Part shown: piece by piece, positions 24,853 through 34,427 of the stretch
Layout of the letters: each line of letters starts with the position of its first letter
Position numbering within the stretch: the stretch's first letter is position 1
Origin: Stenotrophomonas sp. Ste86
Lineage (GTDB): Bacteria > Pseudomonadota > Gammaproteobacteria > Xanthomonadales > Xanthomonadaceae
Reading direction: 5' to 3'
Length of the DNA stretch: 64,000 nt
Assembly (NCBI RefSeq): GCF_024519465.1
Contig: NZ_JALJRW010000002.1
Coordinates: 186,001-250,000, forward strand
Notes under the pieces: generated by a model
The model's input: only the letters and a program-made list of their open reading frames with translations
The model's database searches: none
Told to the model about the DNA's origin: nothing
Program-made: the position numbers and the translations under genes

Positions 24853-27495
24853 ATGCGCGCGCACCGCCGTTCCCATGTCGTTGCACCGGCCTGCTGGCTG
24901 TTGCTGGTCCTGCTGACCGCGTGGGCACTTCCCGTAGCGGCCGCCCCCTTGGCGGCGGACTGGTCATTCCGCCTGCTGCCCGGTGACGCGCGCGGTGCCG
25001 CGCACCCCGGCCTGCAGCAGTGGCGCACCGCGCAGGTGCCCGGTGCGGTGCATACCGACCTACTGGCGCAGGGGGTGATCCCCGATCCTTACGTGGGGGC
25101 GCCCGAGGCGGACCTGCAGTGGATCGGGCTGGCCGACTGGGAATACCGTGCGCGCTTCGACGTAGACGCGGCCACGCTGGCGCGCGCGCATGCCGAGTTG
25201 GCGTTTGAAGGCCTGGACACCTTCGCCACGGTGAGTTTGAACGGGAAACCGCTGTTGCAGGCCAACAACAGCCACCGCACCTGGCGCGCGCGGGTGGACG
25301 GCCGGTTGCGTGCCACCGGCAATGAACTGCGCATCGTGTTGCGGTCGCCGATCAGGACCCTGCTGCCGGGCGTGCAGGCGATGCCGCACAAGATCGCCGG
25401 CAACTATCCCTCGCCGTATGGCGATGAGCCCAAGGACGCGATGGTCGGCAATTTCGTGCGCAAGCCCGGTTACCACTTCGGTTGGGATTGGGGCCCGCGT
25501 TATGTGACCGCGGGGATCTGGCGCCCGGTGCTGCTCGACAGCTGGGATGCACAGCGCTTGACCGACGTGGCCGTGCACACCCGCGCGCTGGACGCCGCGC
25601 ATGCCGATCTGGCGATCACCGTGCAGGTGGAAAGCGCCGCGCCTGGCACTGCCGCAGTGCGCGTGGAGATGCTGGATCCGGACGGTGTGTCGGTGGCCCG
25701 CATCGATCGTGACGCCTCGCTGGGTGCCGGCGACAACGCCATTACCGTGCCGGTCTCGCTCAAACAGCCGCGCCGCTGGTGGCCGGCGGGGCAGGGCGAA
25801 CAGGCGCGCTATACCGTGCGTGCCACGCTGGCACCGGAGAGTGCTGCGCCACGCCGTATCGAGCAGCGCATCGGCCTGCGCACCGTGGAGCTGCGTCGCG
25901 AGGCCGACCGCCAGGGCGGGCAGGGCTTCGCCTTCGTGATCAACGGCGTGCCGATCTTCGCCAAGGGCGCCAACGTCATTCCGTTCGACATGTTCCCGGC
26001 GCGGATCGATGCGGCGCGGATCCGCCGCGAACTGACCGCCGCGCGCGATGCCAACATGAACATGCTGCGCAACTGGGGCGGCGGCTACTACGAGGACGAC
26101 GCATTCTTCGACATCGCCGACGAACTGGGCCTGCTGGTCTGGCAGGACTTCATGTTCGGCGGCGGCATGCAGCCCGGCTACGATCCGGCGTTCCGCGCCA
26201 ATGTGGTCGCCGAAGCGCGCGACAACGTGCGCCGGCTGCGCCACCATCCCAGCGTGGTGCTGTGGTGTGGCAACAACGAGGAAGAAACCGCGTGGAAGGA
26301 TTGGGGCCATGGTCGCGACCTGACGGCGGCCGATCCTGCCTTCGCGGCGAAGGTCTGGCAGGGCTACGTCGACCTGTTCGGCAACGACCTGCGCCAGGTG
26401 GTGGCCGATGAAGGGCTGGGCGTGCCGTACTGGTCCAGCTCGCCCAGCAACGACCTGGACGACAAGGCCAACGATTCCACCCGTGGTGACAAACACTACT
26501 GGCAGGTGTGGGGCAACCCGGCGCTGCCGGTGACCGCCTACCTGCGCGAGACGCCGCGCTTCATGTCCGAATACGGGCTGCAGGCCTGGCCGTCGCTGCG
26601 CACGCTGGACGGCATCATTCCGGCCGCCGAGCAGCAGGTGGACAGCGCCACGGTGCGCGCCCACCAGAAATTCATGGCGGGCGAGGGCAACCAGCGCCTG
26701 TTGAAGTACATCGAAGACGAGTACGGCGCGCCGCGCGATTTCCCGGCGTTCGTGTACCTCAGCCAGGTGATGCAGGCCGACGGCATCCAGCTGGCCGCGC
26801 TGCACCACCGCGCGTCACGGCCGTACACGATGGGCTCGCTGTACTGGCAGCTCAACGATGTGTGGCCGGGGGCGTCGTGGTCCAGCATCGACTACGCAGG
26901 CCGCTGGAAGGCGCTGCATTTCCACGCAAAACGCTTCTTTGCCGACCGGGCGGTGGCGGCGTTGCGTGATGACGGGGTGACCCGGGTAAGCCTGCTCAAT
27001 GATCGCCAGCAGGGATTGCAGGCGACATGGCGGCTGCGCGTGATCGATCTGGATGGGACGCTGCGCCACCAGCAGCGGCACACCGTGGCGTTGCCGCCGC
27101 TGTCGGCGTTGGAGGTGGGCCGGTACGAGGATGCATCGCTGCTGCACGGGGCGGATCCGACGCGGACCGTGGCGGTGGTCGAACTGCTGGATGGAACGCA
27201 GGTGCTGTCGCAGCAGGTGGTGTACTTCGCCGCGGCCAAGGACCTTGCGCTGACACGGACGAAGATCGACAGCGACCTGCGTGCCGATGGCGAAGGCTAT
27301 GTGCTCACGTTGCGTTCGCCAACGCTGGTGCGCGCGTTGTGGATCGACTTCGACGACCGGGATGCCACGCTGGACGATAACGCGATGGACCTGGTGCCGG
27401 GGGAGGCGAAGACCCTCCGCCTGCGCAGCGATGCGGACCTGGACACGCTGCGCAGCACGCTCCGCCTCACCTCACTGGCCGACGTCCTGCGGTAG
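24853..27495 (+). CDS. GH2 family beta-mannosidase
   Basis: Retaining beta-mannosidase, 880 residues, with signal peptide (LLLVLLTAWALPVAAAP) and expected in the periplasm. It would remove the beta-linked mannose of the N-glycan core after GH92 action. Seen: sugar-binding domain with AFEGLDTFATVSLNG, the barrel blocks MNMLRNWGGGYYED and GLLVWQDFMFGGG, acid/base Glu476 in LWCGNNEEE and nucleophile Glu573 in FMSEYGLQAWPS. Spacing of 97 residues between the two is normal. The TAG stop comes from the GTAG head of a SMAG element at 27492. Confidence 0.94.
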   Translation: MRAHRRSHVVAPACWLLLVLLTAWALPVAAAPLAADWSFRLLPGDARGAAHPGLQQWRTAQVPGAVHTDLLAQGVIPDPYVGAPEADLQWIGLADWEYRARFDVDAATLARAHAELAFEGLDTFATVSLNGKPLLQANNSHRTWRARVDGRLRATGNELRIVLRSPIRTLLPGVQAMPHKIAGNYPSPYGDEPKDAMVGNFVRKPGYHFGWDWGPRYVTAGIWRPVLLDSWDAQRLTDVAVHTRALDAAHADLAITVQVESAAPGTAAVRVEMLDPDGVSVARIDRDASLGAGDNAITVPVSLKQPRRWWPAGQGEQARYTVRATLAPESAAPRRIEQRIGLRTVELRREADRQGGQGFAFVINGVPIFAKGANVIPFDMFPARIDAARIRRELTAARDANMNMLRNWGGGYYEDDAFFDIADELGLLVWQDFMFGGGMQPGYDPAFRANVVAEARDNVRRLRHHPSVVLWCGNNEEETAWKDWGHGRDLTAADPAFAAKVWQGYVDLFGNDLRQVVADEGLGVPYWSSSPSNDLDDKANDSTRGDKHYWQVWGNPALPVTAYLRETPRFMSEYGLQAWPSLRTLDGIIPAAEQQVDSATVRAHQKFMAGEGNQRLLKYIEDEYGAPRDFPAFVYLSQVMQADGIQLAALHHRASRPYTMGSLYWQLNDVWPGASWSSIDYAGRWKALHFHAKRFFADRAVAALRDDGVTRVSLLNDRQQGLQATWRLRVIDLDGTLRHQQRHTVALPPLSALEVGRYEDASLLHGADPTRTVAVVELLDGTQVLSQQVVYFAAAKDLALTRTKIDSDLRADGEGYVLTLRSPTLVRALWIDFDDRDATLDDNAMDLVPGEAKTLRLRSDADLDTLRSTLRLTSLADVLR

Positions 27496-27566
27496 AGCCA
27501 CGCCACGCGTGGCTGGGCGCGGTCCCGGGAAAGCGCGACGTGTAGCCACGCATGGCGTGGCTCTAC
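27492..27566. repeat. Inverted SMAG pair between GH2 and mtnC
   Basis: Left unit GTAGAGCCACGCC with the stem CCACGC/GCGTGG, right unit GTAGCCACGCATGGCGTGG leading to CTCTAC. It sits in the gap between convergent genes, where it may serve as a two-way terminator, and its GTAG supplies the GH2 stop codon. Confidence 0.75.
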
Positions 27567-27606
27567 CCATCCGGTTGTGCATGGCTTCAGGGGGGGCGGC
27601 GTGGCG

Positions 27607-28305
27607 CTACAGCGTGATCTGCTGGAAATTCTCTACGCGGTCATGGCCATGCGTGGCTTCACCGCTGCGCGGCAGCGGGTAGTCGTCCAGGCGGTCGAGC
27701 AGGCGGGTCTGCAGACCGGCTTCGCGGGCGGCATCCAGCTCTTCGACCACGTCGGACAGGAACATGATCTGCCCGGCCGGTACGCCGATCGCCTTGACGA
27801 TATGGCGGTAGCTGTCGGCCTCACGCTTGCCGCCGACTTCGGTGTCGAACCATCCCGAGACCAGACCGGTCAGGTCGCCGGCGTCGCTGAAACCGAAGAA
27901 CAGCTTCTGCGACGGCACCGAGCCGGACGAGTACACGTACAGCGGCTTGCCTTGCGCATGCCAGCCCTTCAGTACCGCCGCCACTTCCGGATAGAAGTGC
28001 GCCTTGTAGTCGCCGCTGCGGTAGCCGCTTTCCCAGATCATGCCCTGCAGCGCCTTCAGGGCCGTGTGCTTGCGGTCCTGGTCGATCCAGCCCTGCAGGG
28101 TTTCCACGATCAGGCTGTCCTGGCAGGCACCGCCGATCTCCACGGCCACCGCGTCCAGCCAGCGGCGTACCTCCGGCTGCTGGCCATGCGCGGCGACGAA
28201 CGCCGGCAGTGCCTTGCGTGCATACGGAAACAGCACGTTCTTGACGAACGAAATGCTGCTGGTGGTGCCTTCGATATCGGTGAGGATGACAGTGGGATGC
28301 GGCAT
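27607..28305 (-). CDS. mtnC: Enolase-phosphatase E1 of methionine salvage
   Basis: HAD-superfamily enzyme of 232 residues, turning 2,3-diketo-5-methylthiopentyl-1-phosphate into acireductone. The nucleophile motif is [15 protein letters not shown] at the N-terminus, typical of MtnC; later blocks are [17 protein letters not shown] and [16 protein letters not shown] with the acidic metal residues. The gene follows mtnD by 3 bp, so the two are cotranscribed. Confidence 0.95.
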   Translation of the reverse strand: MPHPTVILTDIEGTTSSISFVKNVLFPYARKALPAFVAAHGQQPEVRRWLDAVAVEIGGACQDSLIVETLQGWIDQDRKHTALKALQGMIWESGYRSGDYKAHFYPEVAAVLKGWHAQGKPLYVYSSGSVPSQKLFFGFSDAGDLTGLVSGWFDTEVGGKREADSYRHIVKAIGVPAGQIMFLSDVVEELDAAREAGLQTRLLDRLDDYPLPRSGEATHGHDRVENFQQITL

Positions 28306-28308
28306 GGA

Positions 28309-28872
28309 TCAGTCGGCCTGGTGCTGTGCGGGGTGGTAACGCGGGAACTGCTGGGCGATGTCGCTGCCGGTGAAATGACCGATCCAGCCATCGGCCTCGG
28401 TGAAGAAGCGGATCGCCACGAAATTGGGTTCTTCGCCCATGTCAAACCAATGGGTGATGCCATCGGGCACGGCGATCAGGTCGTTCTTGACGCACTCGAT
28501 CTCGTAGACCTTGCCGTCCACGTGCAGGGTGAACAGCCCGGAGCCGGCGACGAAGAAGCGCACCTCGTCTTCCTTGTGGAAGTGTTCGTCGAGGAACTTC
28601 TTTCGCAGTTCGGCGCGGTTGGGGTTGTCCGGGGCGATCGAGGCCACGTCCACGCTCTTGAAGCCGTGCTGGGCCACCAGGCGGTCGATGTCGGTACGGT
28701 AGGCAGCGAACACCTCGTCCTGGCTCGCGCCTGGGGCGACCTCATGGGCCGCCTGCCAGCGCTCGAAGGTGACGCCGATCTTCTTCAGTTCGGCTGCGAT
28801 CGCCTCGCCATCGCGGCTGTCGAACCGTGCGGTATCCGGGGCGGTGTCGTCAAATATACGGAGTCGGCTCAT
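28309..28872 (-). CDS. mtnD: Acireductone dioxygenase
   Basis: Metal-dependent cupin of 187 residues that forms the keto acid precursor of methionine (Fe form). Metal ligands lie in [13 protein letters not shown] and [14 protein letters not shown], the standard ARD pattern. No membrane segments. It is preceded by ~300 bp of SMAG repeats that separate it from mtnB on the same strand. Confidence 0.95.
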   Translation of the reverse strand: MSRLRIFDDTAPDTARFDSRDGEAIAAELKKIGVTFERWQAAHEVAPGASQDEVFAAYRTDIDRLVAQHGFKSVDVASIAPDNPNRAELRKKFLDEHFHKEDEVRFFVAGSGLFTLHVDGKVYEIECVKNDLIAVPDGITHWFDMGEEPNFVAIRFFTEADGWIGHFTGSDIAQQFPRYHPAQHQAD

Positions 28873-29003
28873 GGCGGCGGCAGCGAGGCGAAAGGGGGGA
28901 AGGAAAGGGTACCAGCGCAGCGCCGGATGCGGGGACGTGGGCTGATGGTGAACGGCGGAATACAGATTCCCTTCAGGAATCTGGAGGGTCGACAGCCCAC
29001 GCG

Positions 29004-29150
29004 GTAGTGCCGGCCGCTGGCCGGCGCTTCATGAACGTTGGAAGATCTGGAAGAGCCGGCCAGCGGCCGGTATTACCGGAGATGGCGTGGAGCGGGCCAG
29101 CGGCCAGTATTACCCGAGATGGCGTGGAGCCGGCCAGCGGCCGGCACTAC
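29004..29150. repeat. Four SMAG units between mtnD and mtnB
   Basis: One plus-strand unit (29004-29026, GTAGTGCCGGCCGCTGGCC) and three minus-strand units at 29052-29076, 29091-29113 and 29128-29150, each ending TATTAC or CACTAC. The stems are CCGGCC-type, a different sequence class from those at 13.5 kb. Apart from them I see nothing in the 28873-29170 gap. Confidence 0.75.
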
Positions 29151-29170
29151 CGGGACGCGGGCGGTACTGT

Positions 29171-29812
29171 TCAGCCGCGCAGTTTGCGCAGTTCCAGTTC
29201 GCAATGGAACAGGAACTCGAAGGCTTCCATGTGGCGGCGCGCTTCGGCCATGGTGCGGCCCCACGCGTACAGGCCATGGCCGTCGATCAGATAGCCCCAG
29301 AGCGGTTGGGTGTCGAGCAGGGCATCGACCTGCGCCGAGAGCACGTCCATGTCCTGGGTATTGGCGAACACCGGCACGTCGATGGCCATCTCGTGGGTAC
29401 TGTTGCCGTGGAAGGCCTTGAGCAGCTCGTAGCCCTCCAGCCGGATGTGACCCTGCGGCGCATAGAGGCGCGAGGCGATCGTCTGCACCGGCGAATGGGT
29501 GTGCAGCACGCAGCCGATCTCGGGGAAGCGGCGGTACAGCTGGGTATGCAGCAGCGTTTCGGCCGACGGGCGCAGCGGACGGCCGATGGCCTTGCCATCG
29601 AAATCCACCACCATGATGTCGTCCTCCACCAGCCGCCCCTTGTCCTTGCCGGACACGGTGATCGCCGCATGGCGGTCATCCAGGCGGTGCGAGAAGTTGC
29701 TGCTGGTGGCCGGGGTCCAGCCGGCCTGGGCCAGCTCGCGGACGTTGTCGATCAGCAACTGGGCCAGCTCGCTGAGGTGGGCGGTGTCGTAGGGGAACGT
29801 GGGGGTGGTCAT
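29171..29812 (-). CDS. mtnB: Methylthioribulose-1-phosphate dehydratase
   Basis: Class II aldolase-like zinc enzyme of 213 residues, step before MtnC in methionine salvage. Zinc ligands are in [11 protein letters not shown] and the later [24 protein letters not shown] is the substrate loop. I chose the ATG at 29812 (MTTPTFPYD); the longer frame would add a basic, SMAG-derived tail of 23 residues. mtnA and a kinase or nucleosidase are not in the window. Confidence 0.93.
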   Translation of the reverse strand: MTTPTFPYDTAHLSELAQLLIDNVRELAQAGWTPATSSNFSHRLDDRHAAITVSGKDKGRLVEDDIMVVDFDGKAIGRPLRPSAETLLHTQLYRRFPEIGCVLHTHSPVQTIASRLYAPQGHIRLEGYELLKAFHGNSTHEMAIDVPVFANTQDMDVLSAQVDALLDTQPLWGYLIDGHGLYAWGRTMAEARRHMEAFEFLFHCELELRKLRG

Positions 29813-29855
29813 GGCGGGTATTTTACGGCGCTTCGATGATTCCCGCGCGCGCTTG

Positions 29856-30059
29856 GTCGTGCCGGCCGTTGGCCGGGACACGTGGACCCAGGATGTTCGT
29901 GAGCAGCCGGCCAGCGGCCGGCGCTACCGGGGCGCGTTCGGGATTGCCTGGAGCCGGCCAGCGGCCGGCACTACCCGGGCTGCGTTAGGGATTGCCTGGA
30001 GCCGGCCAGCGGCCGGCACTACCCTGGCTGCGTTCGGGATCGCTCGGGGCCGGTATTAC
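29856..30059. repeat. SMAG cluster upstream of mtnB, ending in the permease stop codon
   Basis: One plus-oriented unit near 29856, then minus-oriented units ending near 29927, 29974 and 30022. The last two sit in a 48-bp direct repeat that begins GGGATTGCCTGGAGCC. A degenerate half unit at 30048-30059 reads GTAATACCGGCC on the minus strand and supplies the TAA stop of the permease gene. Confidence 0.7.
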
Positions 30060-31480
30060 CCGCGCAGGCGGCTGTGGCGGTAGCCGTAGCCGAAATAGAT
30101 TGCAAAGCCCACTGCGGTCCAGACGCCCATCAGCATCCAGTTGTGCGCCGTCATCGCGGTCAGCAGCGCCACGCAGCTGAGCACGCCCAGGCTGCAGATC
30201 AGCCACGCCATCGGCATCCGGAACGGACGCGGCAGGTCCGGCTGGGTGCGGCGCAGGATCAGCACGCCGGCGCACACCGCCGCGAAGGCGATCAGGGTGC
30301 CCATCGAGGTCAGCTCGCCGAGGATGTCCAGCGGGAACAGCGCTGCCAGCAGGGCGATGCCGATACCGGTGATCACCGTGTTGATGTGCGGGGTGCGGTA
30401 CTTGGGATGGATCTTGGTGAACACCGGCGGCAGCAGTCCGTCGCGTCCCATGATCATGAAGATGCGCGGCTGCCCGATGATCATCACCAGCACCACCGAG
30501 GACAGGCCGATCAATGCGCCGATCTCGACCACGATGCGCAGCCAGCCCAGCTGCGGATGCGCGGCCACGGCGGTGACCACCGGCTCATCGGTGCCCAGCA
30601 GGGCGTAGGGCACCAGCCCGGTCATGACCGCGGCCATGGCGATGTACAGCACCGTGCAGATCACCAGCGAGAGCAGCATGCCGATCGGCATGTCGCGCTG
30701 CGGCCGGTGCGATTCCTGCGCGGCCACCGAGACGGCCTCGAAGCCGATGTAGGCGAAGAACACCATCGCCGCGCCGCGCAGCACGCCTTCGAAACCGTAC
30801 TTGCCCGGTCCCTCGTTGGCGGGGATGAACGGGGTCCAGTTGGCCGGGTCGACGTACTTCCAGCCGGCGATGATCACCAGCACGATCAGCCCGGTCTTCA
30901 GCACGACCATGGCCATGTTCATCGCCGAGGACTTGCTGATGCCCACGTAGCACAGCCAGGTCAGCAGCAGCACCAGGATGGCGGCCGGAATGTTGGCGAT
31001 CGCCCCGGTCGGGCGCAGCTGTGCATCCAGCGGGGCACTGACCAGCGCCGCCGGCAGGTGGATGTCGAAATGACTCAGCAGGCTCAGGAAGTAGCCGGTC
31101 CAGCTGACCGCCACCGCCGATGCGGAGACGCCATATTCCAGCACCAGCATCCACCCGATGAACCAGGCCGAGAGCTCGCCGAACGTGGCATAGGTATAGG
31201 TGTAGGCACTGCCCGACACCGGCACCATCGCCGCGAACTCGGCGTAGGCCATCGCGCAGAACGCACAGCAGATCGCAGCGAGCACGAAGGACAGCATGAT
31301 CGCCGGGCCGGCGTGGTTGGCCGCCGCCTGACCGGTGATCACGAAGATGCCGCCGCCGATGACCGCGCCGATGCCAAGCGCGGTCAGCCCCCACGGGCCG
31401 AGGGTGCGGACCAGGCTCAGGCCGTTGGCGTCTTCATGGGCGGCGTGGGGGTGCTTGGTGGCCCACAGTTGCTTGAACAT
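30056..31480 (-). CDS. APC-superfamily amino acid permease
   Basis: A 474-residue inner-membrane transporter of the cationic amino acid transporter (CAT/YfnA-like) branch. The first segment GIGAVIGGGIFVITGQAAANHAGPA carries the substrate-binding glycine loop; YAEFAAMVPVSGSAYTYTYA and FFAYIGFEAVSVAAQE are further family marks. About 12 membrane segments. Substrate unknown. It is a close paralogue of the next gene upstream, with a terminator between them, so they probably have separate promoters. Confidence 0.9.
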   Translation of the reverse strand: MFKQLWATKHPHAAHEDANGLSLVRTLGPWGLTALGIGAVIGGGIFVITGQAAANHAGPAIMLSFVLAAICCAFCAMAYAEFAAMVPVSGSAYTYTYATFGELSAWFIGWMLVLEYGVSASAVAVSWTGYFLSLLSHFDIHLPAALVSAPLDAQLRPTGAIANIPAAILVLLLTWLCYVGISKSSAMNMAMVVLKTGLIVLVIIAGWKYVDPANWTPFIPANEGPGKYGFEGVLRGAAMVFFAYIGFEAVSVAAQESHRPQRDMPIGMLLSLVICTVLYIAMAAVMTGLVPYALLGTDEPVVTAVAAHPQLGWLRIVVEIGALIGLSSVVLVMIIGQPRIFMIMGRDGLLPPVFTKIHPKYRTPHINTVITGIGIALLAALFPLDILGELTSMGTLIAFAAVCAGVLILRRTQPDLPRPFRMPMAWLICSLGVLSCVALLTAMTAHNWMLMGVWTAVGFAIYFGYGYRHSRLRG

Positions 31481-31511
31481 GGTTTGGGTGTCTTCTCAGG
31501 TACGACGTGTC

Positions 31512-31542
31512 AAAACACCGGGCCGGCGCAAGGCCGGCCCGG
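31512..31542 (-). terminator. Terminator between the two permease genes
   Basis: Perfect 10-bp stem CCGGGCCGGC/GCCGGCCCGG with a 5-nt loop; read on the minus strand it is followed by TGTTTTG. It ends transcription of the upstream permease (31549-33027). Confidence 0.8.
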
Positions 31543-31548
31543 CAGCAC

Positions 31549-33027
31549 TCAGGCGGAGGTCTTGTTGAGCTTGCTGTGGCGGATGCCATAGCCGAAGTAG
31601 ATGCACAGCCCCAGCAGCGTCCAGCCGAGGAACAGGTGCCAATGCACCGCGAAGGCCTGCCAGAACAGGAACAGGCACGACAGCGCGCCCAGCGGGCAGA
31701 TGATCCACACCACTGGCACGCGGAACGGACGCGGCAGTTCCGGGCGCGTGTAGCGCAGGATCAGCACGCCGATGCAGACCGTGGCGAAGGCCAACAGGGT
31801 ACCCATTGAAACCAGTTCGCCCAGCACGTTCAGCGGCACCAGGCCGGCCAGCGTGGCAGCCAGCACGCCCACGACAATCGTGGCCCAGTACGGGGTGCGG
31901 AAGCGCTTGTGGACCTTGCCGAAGATCTTCGGCAGCAGGCCGTCGCGCGAGATCGTGTAGGCAATGCGGGTCTGGCCCATCATCATCACCAGTACCACCG
32001 AGGACAGGCCGGCGATCGCGCCGATTTCCACTGCGGTCTTCAGCCAGGACAGGCTCGGGTAGGCTTCCAGCGCGGTGGCCACCGGCTTGTCGGTGCCCAG
32101 CAGGTGGTACGGCAGCATGCCGGTCAGTACCGCGCAGACGATGATGTAGACGATGGTGCACACCGCCAGCGAGCCGAGCAGGCCGATCGGCATGTTGCGC
32201 TGCGGGTCCTTGGTTTCACCGGCGGCGGTGGAGACCGCATCGAAGCCGATGTAGGCGAAGAACACGATGGTGGCCGCGCGGAACACCCCGCTCCAGCCGA
32301 ATTCGCCGGATACGCCGGTGTTTTCGGGGATGAAGGGATGCCAGTTGGCCGGGTCCACATGCGCCGCGCCGATGCCGATGAACAGGCAGATCACAAACAC
32401 CTTGATGGCCACGATGATGGCGTTGACGAAGGCGGACTGGGTCACGCCCACGTACAGCAGGCCGGTCACCGCCGCCACGATCAGCACCGCGGGCATGTTG
32501 AACAGCTTGCCGGAGGAAATGAACTCCTGCCCGGTCCAGGCGATCGGCGCGGCACTGAGCGCGTCGGGGAAGGGCATGTGCAGCGTGGTGGTGATAAAGC
32601 TGATCAGGTAGGCCGACCAGCCCACGGCGACCGAGGCCGAGGCGAACAGGTACTCCAGCACCAGGCACCAGCCGATGAACCAGGCCATGCCTTCGCCCAG
32701 CGTGGCGTAGGAGTAGGAATAGGCGCTGCCGGAGACCGGCATCATCGCCGCGAACTCGGCGTAGCACAGGCCGGCCAGCGCGCAGGCGAAGCCGGCGAAC
32801 ACGAAGGACAGCATCACCGCCGGGCCGGCATGGTTGGCCGCGGCCTGGCCGGTCAATACGAAAATACCTGCGCCGATCACCGCACCGATGCCGAGCATGA
32901 TGAGGTGTTTCGCCGTGAGGGTCCGTTTCAACGTGACTTCGCCGTCCAGGCTGCCTTCGATGGGCTCACCGGCATCGACGTGCCCGGCCGGTTCAACCGG
33001 TTTTACCCTCAACAGAGACTTCAGCAT
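31549..33027 (-). CDS. APC-superfamily amino acid permease, paralogue
   Basis: A 492-residue CAT-type permease with the same blocks as its neighbour (GIGAVIGAGIFVLTGQAAANHAGPA; CYAEFAAMMPVSGSAYSYSYA; FFAYIGFDAVSTAAGE). A hydrophilic N-terminal extension of ~35 residues (EPAGHVDAGEPIEGSLDGEV) is absent from the paralogue. I chose the ATG at 33027; the longer frame continues upstream into a low-complexity stretch that does not fit. Tandem duplication is the likely origin. Confidence 0.9.
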   Translation of the reverse strand: MLKSLLRVKPVEPAGHVDAGEPIEGSLDGEVTLKRTLTAKHLIMLGIGAVIGAGIFVLTGQAAANHAGPAVMLSFVFAGFACALAGLCYAEFAAMMPVSGSAYSYSYATLGEGMAWFIGWCLVLEYLFASASVAVGWSAYLISFITTTLHMPFPDALSAAPIAWTGQEFISSGKLFNMPAVLIVAAVTGLLYVGVTQSAFVNAIIVAIKVFVICLFIGIGAAHVDPANWHPFIPENTGVSGEFGWSGVFRAATIVFFAYIGFDAVSTAAGETKDPQRNMPIGLLGSLAVCTIVYIIVCAVLTGMLPYHLLGTDKPVATALEAYPSLSWLKTAVEIGAIAGLSSVVLVMMMGQTRIAYTISRDGLLPKIFGKVHKRFRTPYWATIVVGVLAATLAGLVPLNVLGELVSMGTLLAFATVCIGVLILRYTRPELPRPFRVPVVWIICPLGALSCLFLFWQAFAVHWHLFLGWTLLGLCIYFGYGIRHSKLNKTSA

Positions 33028-33211
33028 GCAGTGCTTCCCTAAATGGACAAAGGTGAGGTGCGCGGTACTTTGCCGCACACCCTGATGGCAACTGGGCGCC
33101 CCAACGGTGCAGGGCCCGCTGTACCTTAGCCAAAGCTGAAGCCCACGCACAAGCACAAATGCAGCATGGGCCGGCGATAATCGACAAATTCCGCCCCGCG
33201 CCCCCGCCCAC

Positions 33212-33793
33212 ATGTCGATCGACCCTGAATCCATTGCCGTTGCTGATGCCCACCTGCGCGCCCAACTGGCCGCATATGCGCGGCGCCAGCCTGAACACGC
33301 CGCCTTGGCTGACGAATTCAGCACATTGTTGGACGATGCGGAAAACCCGTTCCGGCGCGAGCGCCTGGCCGGCCACTTCACCGGCAGCGCATGGCTGGTC
33401 AGCACCGACGGCGCGCGCGTCCTGCTCACCCACCACCGCAAGCTGGACCGCTGGCTGCAGCTGGGCGGCCACGCCGATGGCGACCGCAACCTGGCCCGGG
33501 TGGCGCTGAAGGAGGCCGAGGAAGAGTCCGGGCTGAGCGGGCTGGTGCTGGAGGATGGCGAGCTGTTCGACATCGACAAGCACTGGATCCCCGAGCGCAA
33601 GGACGTACCCGGCCACTGGCACTACGATGCCCGTTACGTGGTGCGTGCACTGGGCAGCGAGCAGTTCGCGATCAGCGAGGAATCGCTGGCGTTGGCCTGG
33701 CGGGATATCCGTGACGTGGCCAATGCGGCGATAGAGACCCCGGACGGTGATGATTCGTTGCCGCGGATGGCGAAGCGCTGGCTGGCGCGGTAA
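33212..33793 (+). CDS. Nudix hydrolase
   Basis: A 193-residue cytoplasmic Nudix protein. The Nudix box lies at residues ~85-108 and ends VALKEAEEESGL; the usual REx2EE appears as KEAEEE, and the first Glu of the box is not obvious (GGHADGDRN). Histidine-rich VLLTHHRKLDRWLQLGGH precedes it. Substrate unknown; a nucleoside-diphosphate derivative is typical. It is divergent from the permease genes with a 184-bp gap. Confidence 0.85.
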   Translation: MSIDPESIAVADAHLRAQLAAYARRQPEHAALADEFSTLLDDAENPFRRERLAGHFTGSAWLVSTDGARVLLTHHRKLDRWLQLGGHADGDRNLARVALKEAEEESGLSGLVLEDGELFDIDKHWIPERKDVPGHWHYDARYVVRALGSEQFAISEESLALAWRDIRDVANAAIETPDGDDSLPRMAKRWLAR

Positions 33794-33832
33794 CCACCGA
33801 AGCACATCGTCCCTTTGCGACGCGCTCGGTCC

Positions 33833-34390
33833 GGAACGAAAGGCAGCCGAGCATGGCTCGGCTCTACCGGGACCTCGCGCGCACGGGTAGTGCCGAGCCA
33901 TGCTCGGCAACCGCGCGGCAGCCCGGCAGCGCGCCACCACCGTCCGCAGCCGGATGCCCAACGCCGGCTGGCGCGTCGGTCGCAGTTAACCTCGGTCCGA
34001 CACCTGGATCAGGCCATCGCGATGCCGGAACGGAAGGCAGCCGAGCATGGCTCGGCTCTACCGGGACCTCGCGAGCACCGGTAGTGCCGAGCCATGCTCG
34101 GCAACCGCGCGGCAGCGCGGCACCAAGGCAGCGCGGGACCACGCCACCAAGGCAGCGCCGCATCATTGTCCGCAACCGGATGCCGACGCCGGCTGGCGCG
34201 TCGGTCGCGGTTGACCTCGGTCCGACGCCTGGGTCAGGCCGTCGCGATGCCGGAACGAAAGGCAGCCGAGCATGGCTCGGCTCTACCGTCCGCATCCCGG
34301 AACGAAAGGCAGCCGAGCGTGGCTCGGCTCTACCGGGACCTCGCGCGCACGGGTAGTGCCGAGCCATGCTCGGCAACCGCGCGCCAGCGC
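33833..34390. repeat. Hierarchical SMAG array
   Basis: An inverted SMAG pair (minus unit 33845-33867, plus unit 33887-33908; stem GCCGAGC/GCTCGGC) recurs at about 34026 and 34296, with an extra half copy at about 34251. A second ~85-bp segment containing CGCCGGCTGGCGCGTCGGTC recurs at about 33941 and 34168. The repeats are 193-225 bp apart, so the array grew by copying blocks that include spacer sequence. No gene is seen in 33794-34427. Confidence 0.8.
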
Positions 34391-34427
34391 GGCACGACAT
34401 CCCGCCGCCGGGCAGCCCAGCCGTCGA

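Noticed and set aside
24662..24916. Open frame with a 12-residue repeat (PTVGRLPQTPVE)
   Set aside because: It is created by the 36-bp SMAG ladder being a multiple of three; it has no ribosome-binding site and runs into the GH2 gene.
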